The notes: generated by a model from the letters alone, not told the origin. A stretch of DNA of 64,000 bases from PALSA-911 sp963743035 (GCA_963743035.1 CAVUOB010000003.1:372001-436000), one strand, 5' to 3'; positions 8,289-17,814 are shown, counted from the first letter of the stretch. Numbers and translations are program-made.

Positions 8289-9463
8289 CTAAACCGCCGC
8301 GGCGCCGATGCCGGTCTGGTAGGTGGACGGCCGCAGCTCCTTCACCTGGCCGGCGCGCTTCGCCAGCCAATAGGCCTGCGGCGGCGGCACGGTGGCGAAG
8401 GAGTTCTCGACGCCCAGCTTGCGTGCCGCGTCCATCGGCCAGTTCGGATTGTAGAGAATTTCCCGCGCCAGCGCGATCAGGTCGGCCTGGCCCTTCTGCA
8501 GGATCTCCTCGGCCTGGTCGGCGTGCACGATCAGCCCGACCGCCATGCTCATCAGGCCGGATTCCGCCCGGATCTTCTCGGCATACGGCACCTGATAGCC
8601 ATAGGTCACCGGCCCCGCGCTTTCGACCGGCCGGCCGAGCATGCCGCCGGAGCTGCAATCGATCACGTCCACGCCCTTGGCCTTCACCAGCCGGGCCAGG
8701 GCCACGCTCTGCTCCGGCCCCCAGCCGGCGTCGTCCTCCACCGACAGGCGCATGAACAGCGGCTTGTGCGCCGGCCAGTTGGCGCGCACCGCCTCCGTCA
8801 CCTCGATGGCGAAGCGCATGCGGTTCAGCTCGGACCCGCCATATTCGTCGTTGCGCAGATTGGCCCGCGGCGAGAGGAACTGGTGGATCAGGTAGCCATG
8901 CGCCGCGTGGATATCCAGCACGTCGATCCCCGCCTCGTTGGCGCGCCGCGCGGCCTGGCCCCACATCTCCACCAGCTTCTGGATGTCGTCATGGCTCAGC
9001 GCCCGCGGCACCGGCTCGTTCTCGGAGGCGGCGACGGCGCTGGGTCCGACCAGTTCCCAGCCCTCCCAGTCCCAGATCTCCGGCGAGGCATCCCGCGTCA
9101 GCGGCTTGCCGCCCTCCCAGGGCCGCGACAGCCGGGCCTTGCGGCCGGAATGGCCGAGCTGGATGCCCGGAATTGCGCCATGGCCGCGGATGAAATCCGC
9201 CAGCCGGCGGAAATGCGGGATGAAATCGTCATGCCACAGCGCCGGTGTCGCCGACCGTGCCGCAGCCGCGCCGGTCCACTTTCGTCGATTCGATGATCAC
9301 CAGCCCGGCGCCGCCGGCGGCGAAGCGGCCGTAATTCATCAAATGCCAGTCGGTCGGGTATCCCTTCACCGCCGAGTACCTGGTGCATCGGGGCGACCAC
9401 CACGCGGTTCTTCAGCGTGATGTCGCGGAGCTGGATCGGCGTGAACAGCAACGGAGTGGGCAT
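8289..9463 (-). CDS. NADH:flavin oxidoreductase, old yellow enzyme family (two apparent frameshifts)
   Basis: An FMN-binding TIM-barrel oxidoreductase read from ATG 9463 (MPTPLLFTPIQLRDITLKNR) to 8289, with net +1 shifts near 9380 and 9240. The span is 2 mod 3, consistent with two insertions. Conserved blocks: NRVVVAPMHQ, GIQLGHSGRKA, DIHAAHGYLIHQFLSP, NDEYGG, a strand VDVIDCSSGGM, and LALAREIL near the C-terminus. The YqjM-like class reduces activated C=C bonds of enones using NAD(P)H. Both frameshifts fall in the N-terminal quarter and the family sequence continues across them, which argues for sequence errors. Confidence 0.8.
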
Positions 9464-9586
9464 CGTCTTCCTCTTGGAACTTGTTGCAGCAAGCCTAGGG
9501 GCGGCGGGCGCGGCCGTCGATCCCGGTGGCCGCGGCCGGGGACAGGCGGTACAATGCCGGCCGGACACGAAAGCAACGAGGAAACG

Positions 9587-9907
9587 ATGGCTGCAAAGAC
9601 TTATCTGGTGGTGCGCGCGACCGTGGCGGACCCCGCCGACCGCGCCGCCTTCGACCATTGGTACGCGACCGAGCATCTGCCGGACGCGTTCAAGGCCTTC
9701 GGCGTGGCCAAGGCCTGGCGGGCGTGGAACCGCACCAACCCCGCGGAGCATTGCGCCTTCTACGAATTCCCCTCCCTGGCCGCCGCCGAGGCCGGCACCA
9801 CCGGCCCGGTGATCGCCGAGCTGATCGCCGAGTTCGACCGCCACTGGCAGGGCCGTGTCGTGCGCACCCGCGAACTGCTCGAACTGGCCGGCGAGCAGGC
9901 AGCCTAG
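9587..9907 (+). CDS. small dimeric alpha-beta barrel protein
   Basis: A 106-residue protein starting MAAKTYLVVRATVADPADRA with GAGG-type spacing (AACGAGGAAACG) upstream of ATG 9587. The pattern strand, then FDHWYATEHLPDAFKAFGV, then a strand with CAFYEF resembles EthD/antibiotic-monooxygenase-like ferredoxin-fold dimers. These bind or transform small hydrophobic ligands. No catalytic residues can be assigned, so the function stays open. Confidence 0.6.
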   Translation: MAAKTYLVVRATVADPADRAAFDHWYATEHLPDAFKAFGVAKAWRAWNRTNPAEHCAFYEFPSLAAAEAGTTGPVIAELIAEFDRHWQGRVVRTRELLELAGEQAA

Positions 9908-9919
9908 CCGGGGCCGAAG

Positions 9920-10807
9920 GTGGCGGAAGCGGGGACAACGACGACCGGCTCGGCGGTTTCGCTGGCGCGCGCGGAAAGCGTGGCCCTGCTGCTCTCCGCC
10001 CGTCCCGGGCTCGCGGGAGATCTGGACGGCCTGGCTGCTGAGCTCGGCGACCTACCGCTGGCGCTGCGGCTGGCTGGCGCGTTCCTGGCCCGCCAGCCCG
10101 AGGCCGAGCCGGACCGGATGCTGGCGGAGCTGCGCCAGATCGCGGCCGGCGAGCGGGAAGCCTCCTACCCCGCGGTCTCCGCCACGCTCTGGACCGGCGC
10201 CGGCGGACTGATTGCCCAGCCGGGCACGGCCTCCTACGACAGCGTGGCTGAGGCCGACCTGCTCACCGCGCTCGGCCTGTTCCTGCACCGGGCCGGGGAT
10301 TTTCCCGGCGCCCGCACGGCGTTCGAAGCCGCCCTCGCGGCCGATGAACGCCTGCTCGGCCCCGCCCATCCGCAGGTCGCGCGCGACGAGAACCATCTCG
10401 GCCTGGTGCGCCGCGACATGTATGAGCTCGACCCGGCACGGGCCAGCCACGAGCGGGCCCTGGCGATTGCCGAGGCCGCCTTCGGTCCGCATCATCCCCT
10501 GGTCGCGCGCTACGTGAACAATCTCGGTACCGTGCTGCTGGACCAGGGCGACGCGCTGGGCGCGCTGGAGGCGTTCCGCCGCGCCTTCGCCATCGACGAG
10601 GCCGCCTACGGCCCGGACCACACCAATGTCGCCGTCCGCGCCAGCAATCTCGGCAACGTGCTGCGCCTGTTCGCCGAATTCGAGGAGGCGCGCGGCGCCT
10701 ACGAGGTCGCGCACGACATCTTCCTGCGCAAGCTCGGGCCGGACCACGTCAACACCAAGACGGTCGCCGCCAATATCGCCGCGCTGGGCAGCCTGGGCTG
10801 GTTCTGA
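9920..10807 (+). CDS. TPR protein resembling the C-terminal part of an NB-ARC/TPR ATPase
   Basis: 295 residues from GTG 9920. The first 60 residues (LARAESVALLL, then AAELGDLPLALRLAGAFLAR) match the winged-helix stretch that follows the nucleotide-binding domain in NB-ARC/STAND proteins. They are followed by kinesin-light-chain-like TPR units of about 42 residues: AALAADERLLGPAHPQVA, ERALAIAEAAFGPHHPLVA, RAFAIDEAAYGPDHTNVA and VAHDIFLRKLGPDHVNTK. No P-loop is present upstream, because the preceding gene is unrelated. It is therefore either a truncated STAND protein or a stand-alone TPR adaptor. Confidence 0.75.
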   Translation: MAEAGTTTTGSAVSLARAESVALLLSARPGLAGDLDGLAAELGDLPLALRLAGAFLARQPEAEPDRMLAELRQIAAGEREASYPAVSATLWTGAGGLIAQPGTASYDSVAEADLLTALGLFLHRAGDFPGARTAFEAALAADERLLGPAHPQVARDENHLGLVRRDMYELDPARASHERALAIAEAAFGPHHPLVARYVNNLGTVLLDQGDALGALEAFRRAFAIDEAAYGPDHTNVAVRASNLGNVLRLFAEFEEARGAYEVAHDIFLRKLGPDHVNTKTVAANIAALGSLGWF

Positions 10808-10934
10808 CCGGAAGCGCCTGCGGATGACGGGCTTCCCGCTGTCCGCTTAACCCGACGTTAACCTTTCCGGCCCGACAATCCCGGTCAACGCCGGGGCACC
10901 GCCTCGCTTACCGGATCAGGGAAAAACACCCGAC

Positions 10935-11207
10935 ATGCCCATCCCCGACATGCCCATTATGGACGATGCCGCCGGCCTCGAGGATCTCGCCACGCTGCTG
11001 CGGGACGTGTTCCAGGACGACCGGCTGGCCGTCACCCGCGCCACCATGCGCGACGATGTGGCGCAATGGGACTCGATGAACCACCTGAACATCGTCATGG
11101 CCCTGGAGATGCGCCATGGCATCAAGTTCAGCCTCGCCGATATCGAGGCGATCCACGGCGTAGAGGACCTCCTGAGGCTGATCCGCCGCAAGACCGGCTT
11201 GGCCTGA
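10935..11207 (+). CDS. acyl carrier protein
   Basis: A 90-residue four-helix carrier domain with the phosphopantetheine attachment serine in WDSMNHLNIV (near residue 54). The second half, MRHGIKFSLADIEAIHGVEDLLRLI, is typical of ACPs. It differs from housekeeping AcpP (DSL motif), so it probably serves a specialised acyl or amino-acyl transfer. ATG codons at 10935, 10950 and 10959 are in frame; the true start is uncertain. No synthase or ligase is adjacent. Confidence 0.85.
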   Translation: MPIPDMPIMDDAAGLEDLATLLRDVFQDDRLAVTRATMRDDVAQWDSMNHLNIVMALEMRHGIKFSLADIEAIHGVEDLLRLIRRKTGLA

Positions 11208-11314
11208 CGGCCGCACCCCACAGATGATTGCGGCATCGTCATGCCGCGAATGCTATGCTTCCCGCCCGACAGGCCCCGATCACAGGGGCCGATGAAAGGG
11301 AAGGGAAGCGCGCC

Positions 11315-11608
11315 ATGAGCACCTATGTCCTGCTGGCAAAATGGACGGACCACGGCGTGCGTGCCGTTGCCGACGCCCCAAAGCGCATAGACGCCGCCAA
11401 AAAGCTGCTGGTCGACATGGGCGGGCATTTCGTCTCCCTCCATATGACCCTGGGCGAGTACGATCTCGTCTGTATCTATGAAGCTCCCGATGACGCCATC
11501 GCCCTTCGCTTCATCCTGATGCTCGGCCAGCAGGGCTTCGTGCGGACCACTTCCCTGAAGGCGTTTCCGGAGAACGCGTTCCGGGAGATCATCCATTCGC
11601 TGGAATAG
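11315..11608 (+). CDS. GYD domain protein
   Basis: 97 residues, matching the GYD family: MSTYVLLAKWTDHGVRA at the start, then a central MGGHFVSLHMTLGEYDLVCI. The family's Gly-Tyr-Asp motif appears as GEYDLV. These small ferredoxin-like proteins are of unknown function. The start at 11315 has a GGGAAG ribosome-binding site 9 bp upstream; an earlier in-frame start at 11228 lacks one. It is convergent with the ABC exporter 30 bp downstream. Confidence 0.85.
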   Translation: MSTYVLLAKWTDHGVRAVADAPKRIDAAKKLLVDMGGHFVSLHMTLGEYDLVCIYEAPDDAIALRFILMLGQQGFVRTTSLKAFPENAFREIIHSLE

Positions 11609-11638
11609 TTATCCGGGGAATCGACATCCGGGGAATAG

Positions 11639-13421
11639 TCATCCGGCCCGGATGTCGCTGAACTGCAGCTCCGCCAGCCGCGCATACAGCCCGCCCTCGC
11701 GCACCAGGGAGTCGTGCGTGCCGGTCGCCACCACGCGGCCCTTGTCCATGACGATGATCCGGTCCGCCCGCCGGACCGTGGCTAGGCGGTGCGCGATCAC
11801 CAGCGTGGTCCGGTCGCGCGCCAGCACGGCCAGGGCATGCTGCACCGCGCGCTCGGACTCCGCGTCCAGCGCGCTCGTCGCCTCGTCCAGCAGCAGGATC
11901 GGCGGATCGCGCAGGATGGCGCGCGCGATGGCGATGCGCTGGCGCTGTCCGCCCGACAGCCTTATGCCCTTCTCGCCCAGGAACGTGTCGTAGCCTTCCG
12001 GCATCGTGTCGATGAAATCCGCCGCCGCCGCCTCGGCCGCCTCGCGCACCTCGGCATCCGTCGCGTCCGGCCGGCCGTAGCGGATGTTCTCCCGCGCGCT
12101 GGTGCCGAACACCATCGGATCCTGCGCCACCAGCCCGATCCGGCGCCGCAGCGCCGCCGGATCGACTGTCGCGAGGTCCACGCCGTCCACCCGCACATGG
12201 CCCGATTGCGGATCGTAGAAGCGCAGCAGCAGCTGGAACACCGTGGTCTTGCCGGCGCCGGACGGACCCGACCAGCGCGACCATCTCCCCCGGCGCCACC
12301 GCCATGCTGAAATCCTCGAGCGCCGAGCTGTCCGGGCGCGCGGGGTAGCGGAACGTCACCCTGTCGAACACCACAGCCCCGCGCGCCGGCTCGGGCAGCG
12401 CCGCGGGAACGGGCGGGGCGACGATCGCCGGCACCTCCGCCATCAGCTCGAACACCCGGTCCGCCGCGCCGGCGGCGCGCTGCATCTCTCCCCACAGCTC
12501 GCTCATGGTCGCGCCCGAGGTCGCCAGCAGCACCGCATAGAACACGAAGGCCGACAGGTCGCCGCCGGAGATCCGCCCGGCGATCACGTCCCGCCCGCCG
12601 ATCCACAGGCTGAAGGTGATCGCGCCGAAGCCGAGCAGGATCACCACCAGGATCAGCATCGCCCGGGTGCGGATCCGCTGCACCGCGGTGGCCACGGATT
12701 GCTCGATCAGCGCCGCGAAACGCCGCCGGTCCACCGGCTCATGGGTGAAGGCCTGCACCGTCCGCAGGCCGCTGATCGCCTCCTCCGCATAGGCGCCGAG
12801 ATCGGCCACGCGGTCCTGCGCGCGGCGCGACAGCCGCTTCTCCCGCCGCCCGAACAGGATGATCGGCGCCACCACGACCGGCACCACCATCATCACCAGC
12901 CCCGCCAGCTTCGGGCTGGTCACCACTAGCATGACCAGCGCGCCGACCAGCAGCAGCGCGTTGCGCAGCCACAGCGAAATGGCCGAGCCGACCAGCGCCT
13001 GCAGCACCGAGATATCCGTCGTCATGCGCGACAGGATGTCGCCGGTGCGCGCCGTCTCGAAAAACGCGGGCGAGAGCGTGATCACCCGGTCGAACAAGGC
13101 GCGGCGCAGATCGGCGGCCACCCGCTCGCCCAGCCAGGACACCAGATAAAACCGGCAGAACGTCGCCAGCGCCAGCGTGGCCACCACCGCGAACATGGCC
13201 AGCGCCGCCGCGTTCAGCTGGCCCTGGCTCCTGGCGCCGAAACCGTCATCGATCAGATGGCGCAGCCCCTGGCCCAGGCCGAGCACCAGCCCGGCCGCGA
13301 CCAGCAGCGCCAGCGAGGCGCCCAGCGCCCGCCACAGATACGGCCGCAGGAACGGCAGCAGCAGGCGCAGCGACGCGATCCTGGGCCGCCGCGAGACCGC
13401 GCCCGCGCCGGCTTCTGTCAC
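11639..13421 (-). CDS. MsbA-like ABC exporter, fused membrane and ATPase domains (one apparent frameshift)
   Basis: A half-size type IV exporter starting at GTG 13421. The N-terminal part (about residues 1-330) has six hydrophobic helices and coupling-helix sequence such as TGDILSRMTTDISVLQ. The ATPase follows, with ALEDFSMAVAPGEMVALVG before a net +1 shift at about 12262-12270. After it come QLLLRFYDP, signature IRLSGGQRQRIAIARAI, Walker B PPILLLDEATSALD and switch histidine VIAHRLATV. The shift lies inside the P-loop; removing one G restores a Walker A (GPSGAGKTT). The start overlaps the FMO stop by GTGA, so translation is coupled. A lipid or drug substrate is likely but not shown. Confidence 0.85.
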
Positions 13422-14842
13422 CCCGCGCCCAACCGCTTGGCGCCTACCCGTTTCGCGACGCTGGCGGCGCCGCTGCGGGCCCGCGCCAGCATGTCCTTCA
13501 TCGTCCTGCGCAGATCGGTGAGGTAGCGGACATGCTCCTCCTCGATCGTGTGGCGGGCGGTATGCTTGTAGCGGCCGGCATACCAGGCGGTGCGTTCGGC
13601 GATCGCCTGGCGCATCTCCGCCGCCGCTGGCAGCGCCGCGTTCTCCAGCAGGATCTCCCGCACCCAGCGCGCCTGGTGCTCGAACACCATGTTCAGCGCG
13701 GTGTCGGTGTTGAAGAAGCCGAGGAAGAACAGGCCGGGCCAGTCCGGCGGCACCATGCGCATATAGAGGCTCAGCTCGTTGTTCTCGACCGCCAGGACCT
13801 CGCGCGGGATGAAATCGAGGTCGATGCGGTAGCCGGTCGCGGCGATCAGCACGTCGAAATCCTCCGCGCTGCCGTCGGCAAAGCGCAGCGTCCGGCCCTC
13901 GACCGCCTCGATCCCCTGCTTCACCTCGATCCGGCGATAGGCGATGTCGGTTACCACGGTGGCGTTGGAGGTGACATGCGTCAGCTCCGTCGGCCGCTTG
14001 AACCCGAGCTTCGTCATGTCGCCATGCACCAGCCAGACCAGGAAGCGGGTGAGGCGCTGGCGCAGCTTGCGGGGGATCCAGGGGCGCTGGATCTGCGCGG
14101 TGATGTCGGTGAAGGCGCGGCCGAACATCAGCTTGGGCAGGATCACCACGCCGGATCGCGCCACCAGCACGCAGCGTTTCGCGGTCACGCAGACATCGCT
14201 GGCGATGTCGCAGGCGCTGTTGCCGACGCCGACCACGCAGATCCGCTTGCCCACGAAGGGCTCGGGCTCGCGGTAATCATGCGAATGCAGGTATTCGCCG
14301 GCGAAGCGCTGGAATTCCGGCACGTCCAGCGGCTTGGTCAGGTGCCCGGTCGCCGCGATCACCGCGTCGAAACGCTCGACCGACCCGTCCGCGAGTTCCA
14401 CCTGCCATTTCGGCGGCTCGCGCAGCGGGTCGAAATCCGGCCGCACCTGCGCCACCCGGCTGTTGAACCGGATGCGCGGCGTCACGCCGAAATGCGCGGC
14501 GTATTTGACCAGGTACCGATGCATGTCGAAATGATCGGGGAAAGGCTGCGTCTCGTCGTCGAAGTCGAGGTCGCTGAACCGCGTCACGCCGCGCGACGTA
14601 TTGATATGCAGGGTGCGATAGGCGGAAGAACGGCCGCTGTCATTATTGTAGCACCACATGCCGCCGATCTGGCTGCCGATCTCGAATACTGTCACATCGA
14701 AGCCGGATTGCAGCAGATACTTGGCGGTGCAGATGCCGCAGGCGCCGGCGCCGATCACCGCCACGCGCTTGCCGCCGCGCCGGTTGGGCCCGGCGACCGG
14801 CCCGCCGAGGCCGCGCTGATAGACGGATTGAACCTCGGTCAT
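13418..14842 (-). CDS. FAD-dependent flavin monooxygenase (FMO-like)
   Basis: A 474-residue monooxygenase. The FAD-binding motif is VAVIGAGACGICTAKYLLQS (about residues 27-46) and the NADPH site is ICVVGVGNSACDIA (about residue 205). An ATGHLTKP-type segment lies between them, and a second ATGY (IAATGYRIDLDF) is near residue 330. FMOs oxygenate soft nucleophiles or ketones through a C4a-hydroperoxyflavin. ATG 14842 overlaps the coaBC stop by ATGA, and its stop overlaps the ABC exporter start, giving a tight ubiE-coaBC-FMO-exporter transcript. The longer upstream frame to 15238 is a shadow of coaBC. Confidence 0.9.
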   Translation of the reverse strand: MTEVQSVYQRGLGGPVAGPNRRGGKRVAVIGAGACGICTAKYLLQSGFDVTVFEIGSQIGGMWCYNNDSGRSSAYRTLHINTSRGVTRFSDLDFDDETQPFPDHFDMHRYLVKYAAHFGVTPRIRFNSRVAQVRPDFDPLREPPKWQVELADGSVERFDAVIAATGHLTKPLDVPEFQRFAGEYLHSHDYREPEPFVGKRICVVGVGNSACDIASDVCVTAKRCVLVARSGVVILPKLMFGRAFTDITAQIQRPWIPRKLRQRLTRFLVWLVHGDMTKLGFKRPTELTHVTSNATVVTDIAYRRIEVKQGIEAVEGRTLRFADGSAEDFDVLIAATGYRIDLDFIPREVLAVENNELSLYMRMVPPDWPGLFFLGFFNTDTALNMVFEHQARWVREILLENAALPAAAEMRQAIAERTAWYAGRYKHTARHTIEEEHVRYLTDLRRTMKDMLARARSGAASVAKRVGAKRLGAG

Positions 14843-16074
14843 GCCAGGTTCACCGAGGTTGCCACCGGGGCTGCCAGCGCCGCCGCCAGGCGGGCGGCGA
14901 TCCGTTCGGCGACACGCTGCTTGCTCATGCGCGGCCAGTCCTCCACGCCTGCGGAAGTGATCAGATGGATGGCGTTCTCCTCGCCGCCCATGATGCCGGT
15001 GGCCGGGGACACGTCGTTGGCCACGATCCAGTCGCAGCCCTTGCGGCGCAGCTTGTCGGCCGCATTGGCCAGCAGATCGTCGGTCTCGGCGGCAAAGCCC
15101 ACCACCAGGCGCGGGCGCCGCGGCCCGGCGGCCGACAGGGTGGCGAGGATATCGGGATTGGGCACGAGCTCGAGCGTGGGCGCCGCGGCACCCGGCCGCT
15201 TCTTGATCTTGCCCCCGGCCGCGCTTGCCACCCGCCAATCCGCCACCGCCGCGGCGCAGACCGCCAGATCGGCCGGCAGCGCCGCCGTTGCGGCGTCCAG
15301 CATCTGCTGCGCCGTCTCCACGCGCCGCACGTTCACGCCCAAGGGGTCCGGCACCGAGACCGGGCCGCTGATCAGCGTGACCCGGGCGCCAAGTGCCGCC
15401 AGCGCGGCGGCGATCGAATGGCCCTGCCTGCCGCTGCTGCGATTGGCGATGTAGCGCACGGGATCGATCGGCTCATGCGTGGGGCCGCTGGTGACGATCG
15501 CATGCTTGCCCATCAGCGGCTTCTGCGGGTTCAGCAGCGCCGAGATCGCCGCCAGGATGTCCGCCGGCTCGGACATCCGGCCCGGACCGAATTCGTGGCA
15601 GGCCATGGCGCCGTCATCGGGCCCGACCACATGCACGCCGCGCGAGCGCAGCAATTCCATGTTCGCCTGCGTCGCCGCGTGCTGCCACATGCGCACGTTC
15701 ATCGCCGGCGCCACCAGCACCGGCTTGTCGGTCGCCAGCAGCACGGTGGCGGCCAGATCGTCCGCCAGCCCGCCGGCCATCCGCGCCAGCAGGTTGGCGG
15801 TGGCGGGCACCACCACCAGCAGGTCGGCGCTGCGCGAGAGCTGGATATGCCCCATCTCGCTCTCGTCGGTCAGCGAGAACAGGTCGGTGTAGACCTTGGA
15901 TTCCGACAGCGCCTGCAGCGACAGCGGCGTCACGAATTGCCGCCCGGCCTCGGTCAGCACGCAGGTCACGCCGCAATCCTGCGCCCGCAACAGGCGGATC
16001 AGCTCGTGCACCTTGAACGCGGCGATGCCGCCGGCGACGATCACCAGCACGCGCCTGCCGGTTAAAACACTCAT
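14839..16074 (-). CDS. coaBC: phosphopantothenoylcysteine decarboxylase / phosphopantothenate-cysteine ligase
   Basis: 411 residues, normal length for the bifunctional coenzyme A biosynthesis enzyme. The N-terminal CoaC half is an FMN decarboxylase: VAGGIAAFKVHELIRLL, the PASANx-like VVPATANLLARMA, and the substrate-recognition APAMNVRMW. The C-terminal CoaB half begins near residue 190: AIVTSGPTHEPIDPVRYIAN, RSSGRQG, AAVADWRV and KIKK. It follows ubiE by 13 bp and overlaps the FMO start by 4 bp. Confidence 0.97.
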   Translation of the reverse strand: MSVLTGRRVLVIVAGGIAAFKVHELIRLLRAQDCGVTCVLTEAGRQFVTPLSLQALSESKVYTDLFSLTDESEMGHIQLSRSADLLVVVPATANLLARMAGGLADDLAATVLLATDKPVLVAPAMNVRMWQHAATQANMELLRSRGVHVVGPDDGAMACHEFGPGRMSEPADILAAISALLNPQKPLMGKHAIVTSGPTHEPIDPVRYIANRSSGRQGHSIAAALAALGARVTLISGPVSVPDPLGVNVRRVETAQQMLDAATAALPADLAVCAAAVADWRVASAAGGKIKKRPGAAAPTLELVPNPDILATLSAAGPRRPRLVVGFAAETDDLLANAADKLRRKGCDWIVANDVSPATGIMGGEENAIHLITSAGVEDWPRMSKQRVAERIAARLAAALAAPVATSVNLA

Positions 16075-16087
16075 GAGGTCGATACGT

Positions 16088-16861
16088 TCATAGCCGCCAG
16101 CCCTTGTGAATGGCGGCGATCCCGCCCGACAGATTCTGCACGGAGACGCGCGCGAAGCCGGCGCGCCGCATCATCCCGGCCAGGGTATCCTGGTCGGGAA
16201 ACATCCGGATGCTCTCGGCCAGATAACGGTAGCTGGCCTCGTCCTGCGCCACCATCTGGCCGAGCCGCGGCAGCACCTTGAACGACCACGCCTCGTAGAC
16301 CGGCGCCAGGGCCGCCACCCGCACCTTGCTGAATTCCAGGCACAGGAACCGCCCGCCCGGGCGCAGCACCCGGCGCGCCTCGCTCAGCACCGCGTCCTTG
16401 TCGGTGCAGTTGCGCAGGCCGAAGGCGATGGAGACGCGGTCCACGCAGCCATCGGGCAGCGGCAGCCGCTCCGCATCCGCCACCAGCAGCGCCACATCGG
16501 CGGCGAAGCCGCGCTCCAGCGCCCGATCGCGGCCGACCGAGAGCATGCTGAAATTGATGTCCGACAGCAGTACCGGCCCGCCGCCCGCGGCCAGCCAGGC
16601 GAAGCTGATATCGCCGGTGCCACCCGCGAGGTCGAGCAGCCGCGCCCCCGGCCGGGGATCGAGCGCGGTGGTGAACACCCGCTTCCAGGCGCGATGGATG
16701 CCGAGCGACATCAGGTCGTTCATCAGGTCGTAGCGCCGGGCGACGCTGTCGAACACCGCCCGCACCATCGGCTTCTTTTCCGCCAGCGGCACCTGCCGGA
16801 AGCCGAAATCGGTTACCGGCTGGCCAGGTTGGCTCTGCTCGGACGGGGGATTGTCGCTCAT
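16088..16861 (-). CDS. ubiE: ubiquinone/menaquinone C-methyltransferase
   Basis: 257 residues, a SAM-dependent class I methyltransferase that C-methylates the benzoquinol ring in ubiquinone synthesis. UbiE signatures: VFDSVARRYDLMNDLMSLGIHR, the SAM-binding LLDLAGGTGDIS, FGLRNCTDKDAVLSE, and the C-terminal SYRYLAESIRMFPDQ with GGIAAIHKGW. The start at 16861 gives the usual family length; a longer frame to 17551 overlaps mutM and is rejected. It is divergent from mutM and is the first gene of the ubiE-coaBC-FMO-exporter run. Confidence 0.96.
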   Translation of the reverse strand: MSDNPPSEQSQPGQPVTDFGFRQVPLAEKKPMVRAVFDSVARRYDLMNDLMSLGIHRAWKRVFTTALDPRPGARLLDLAGGTGDISFAWLAAGGGPVLLSDINFSMLSVGRDRALERGFAADVALLVADAERLPLPDGCVDRVSIAFGLRNCTDKDAVLSEARRVLRPGGRFLCLEFSKVRVAALAPVYEAWSFKVLPRLGQMVAQDEASYRYLAESIRMFPDQDTLAGMMRRAGFARVSVQNLSGGIAAIHKGWRL

Positions 16862-16906
16862 GCGCGTCCATGTATAGCGTGGCGCAACAGATGCCGGAAC
16901 TCCCCC

Positions 16907-17753
16907 ATTCCTGAGCTGCCCGAAGTCGAAACCGTGATGCGAGGCCTGCAGGCGAAGCTGCAGGGCCGGCGGATCCTGCGCGCCGAAATCCGCCGCCCGG
17001 ACCTGCGCTGGCCGTTCCCGCCCGGCCTCGCCGCGCGCCTGGCCGGCGCCGAGGTGCTGGGCTTCCGCCGCCGCGCCAAATACATCCTGATGCGCCTGTC
17101 GGGCGGCGACAGCGTGCTGATCCATCTCGGCATGTCCGGGCGCATGCTGATCGAGCCGGCCGGGCGCAACGATCCCGGCCCGCTGCACGAGCACGTCATG
17201 CTGGAGACCGATCCCGGCGATGACGGCGGCTGGCGCATCGGCTTCGTCGATCCGCGCCGTTTCGGTTCGGTCGACCTGCTGCGCACCGATGCCGAGGATG
17301 CGCACCGCCTGCTGGCCGGCCTGGGGCCGGAGCCGCTCGACGACGATTTCTCGCCCGCCAGCCTGTCGGCGGCGCTGGCGGGCAAGCGCACCCCGATCAA
17401 GGCCGCGCTGCTCGACCAGAAGATCGTCGCCGGCCTCGGCAACATCTATGTCTGCGAGGCGCTGTTCCGCGCCGGCATCAGCCCGCAACGTCTGGCCCAC
17501 ACCATCCCCGGGGCGCGCGCCGGCGCGGCTGGTGCCGGAGATCAAGGCCACCTTGCGCGAGGCGATCGCCGCCGGCGGATCAAGCCTGCGCGACTACGTC
17601 CAGCCGGATGGCGGGCTCGGCTATTTCCAGCACGCCTGGAAGGTCTACGGCCGGGAAGGGGAGGCCTGCCCGCGCTGCGTCTCCTGTCCGGGGATCAGGC
17701 GTATCGTGCAGTCCGGCCGCAGCACGTTCTACTGCGCCCGCGTCCAGCGGTAA
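16907..17753 (+). CDS. mutM: formamidopyrimidine-DNA glycosylase (one apparent frameshift, unusual start)
   Basis: Repairs oxidised purines such as 8-oxoguanine by base excision. The diagnostic PELPEVETVMRGL follows an ATT codon at 16907-16909, the only codon that gives Pro as residue 2, which the enzyme needs as its nucleophile. An ATG at 16891 begins a second MPELP in another frame. Further motifs: FRRRAKYILMRL, HLGMSGRM, DPRRFGSVDLL, LLDQKIVAGLGNIYVCEALF. A net +1 shift lies near 17515-17525. The C-terminal zinc finger reads ACPRCVSC, then IRRIVQSGRSTFYCARVQR: the fourth expected cysteine is Val. Confidence 0.9.
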
Positions 17754-17814
17754 GGCTGGACCCGTCGTTACCGCAGGGCTAGAAGCGCGACAGCAGGAAA
17801 ACCGGAGATCCAAG

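Noticed and set aside
13532..15454. Long plus-strand frame opposite the FMO and coaBC genes
   Set aside because: The peptide is His/Arg/Gln-rich with no family resemblance, while the minus strand carries clear FMO and CoaBC motifs.
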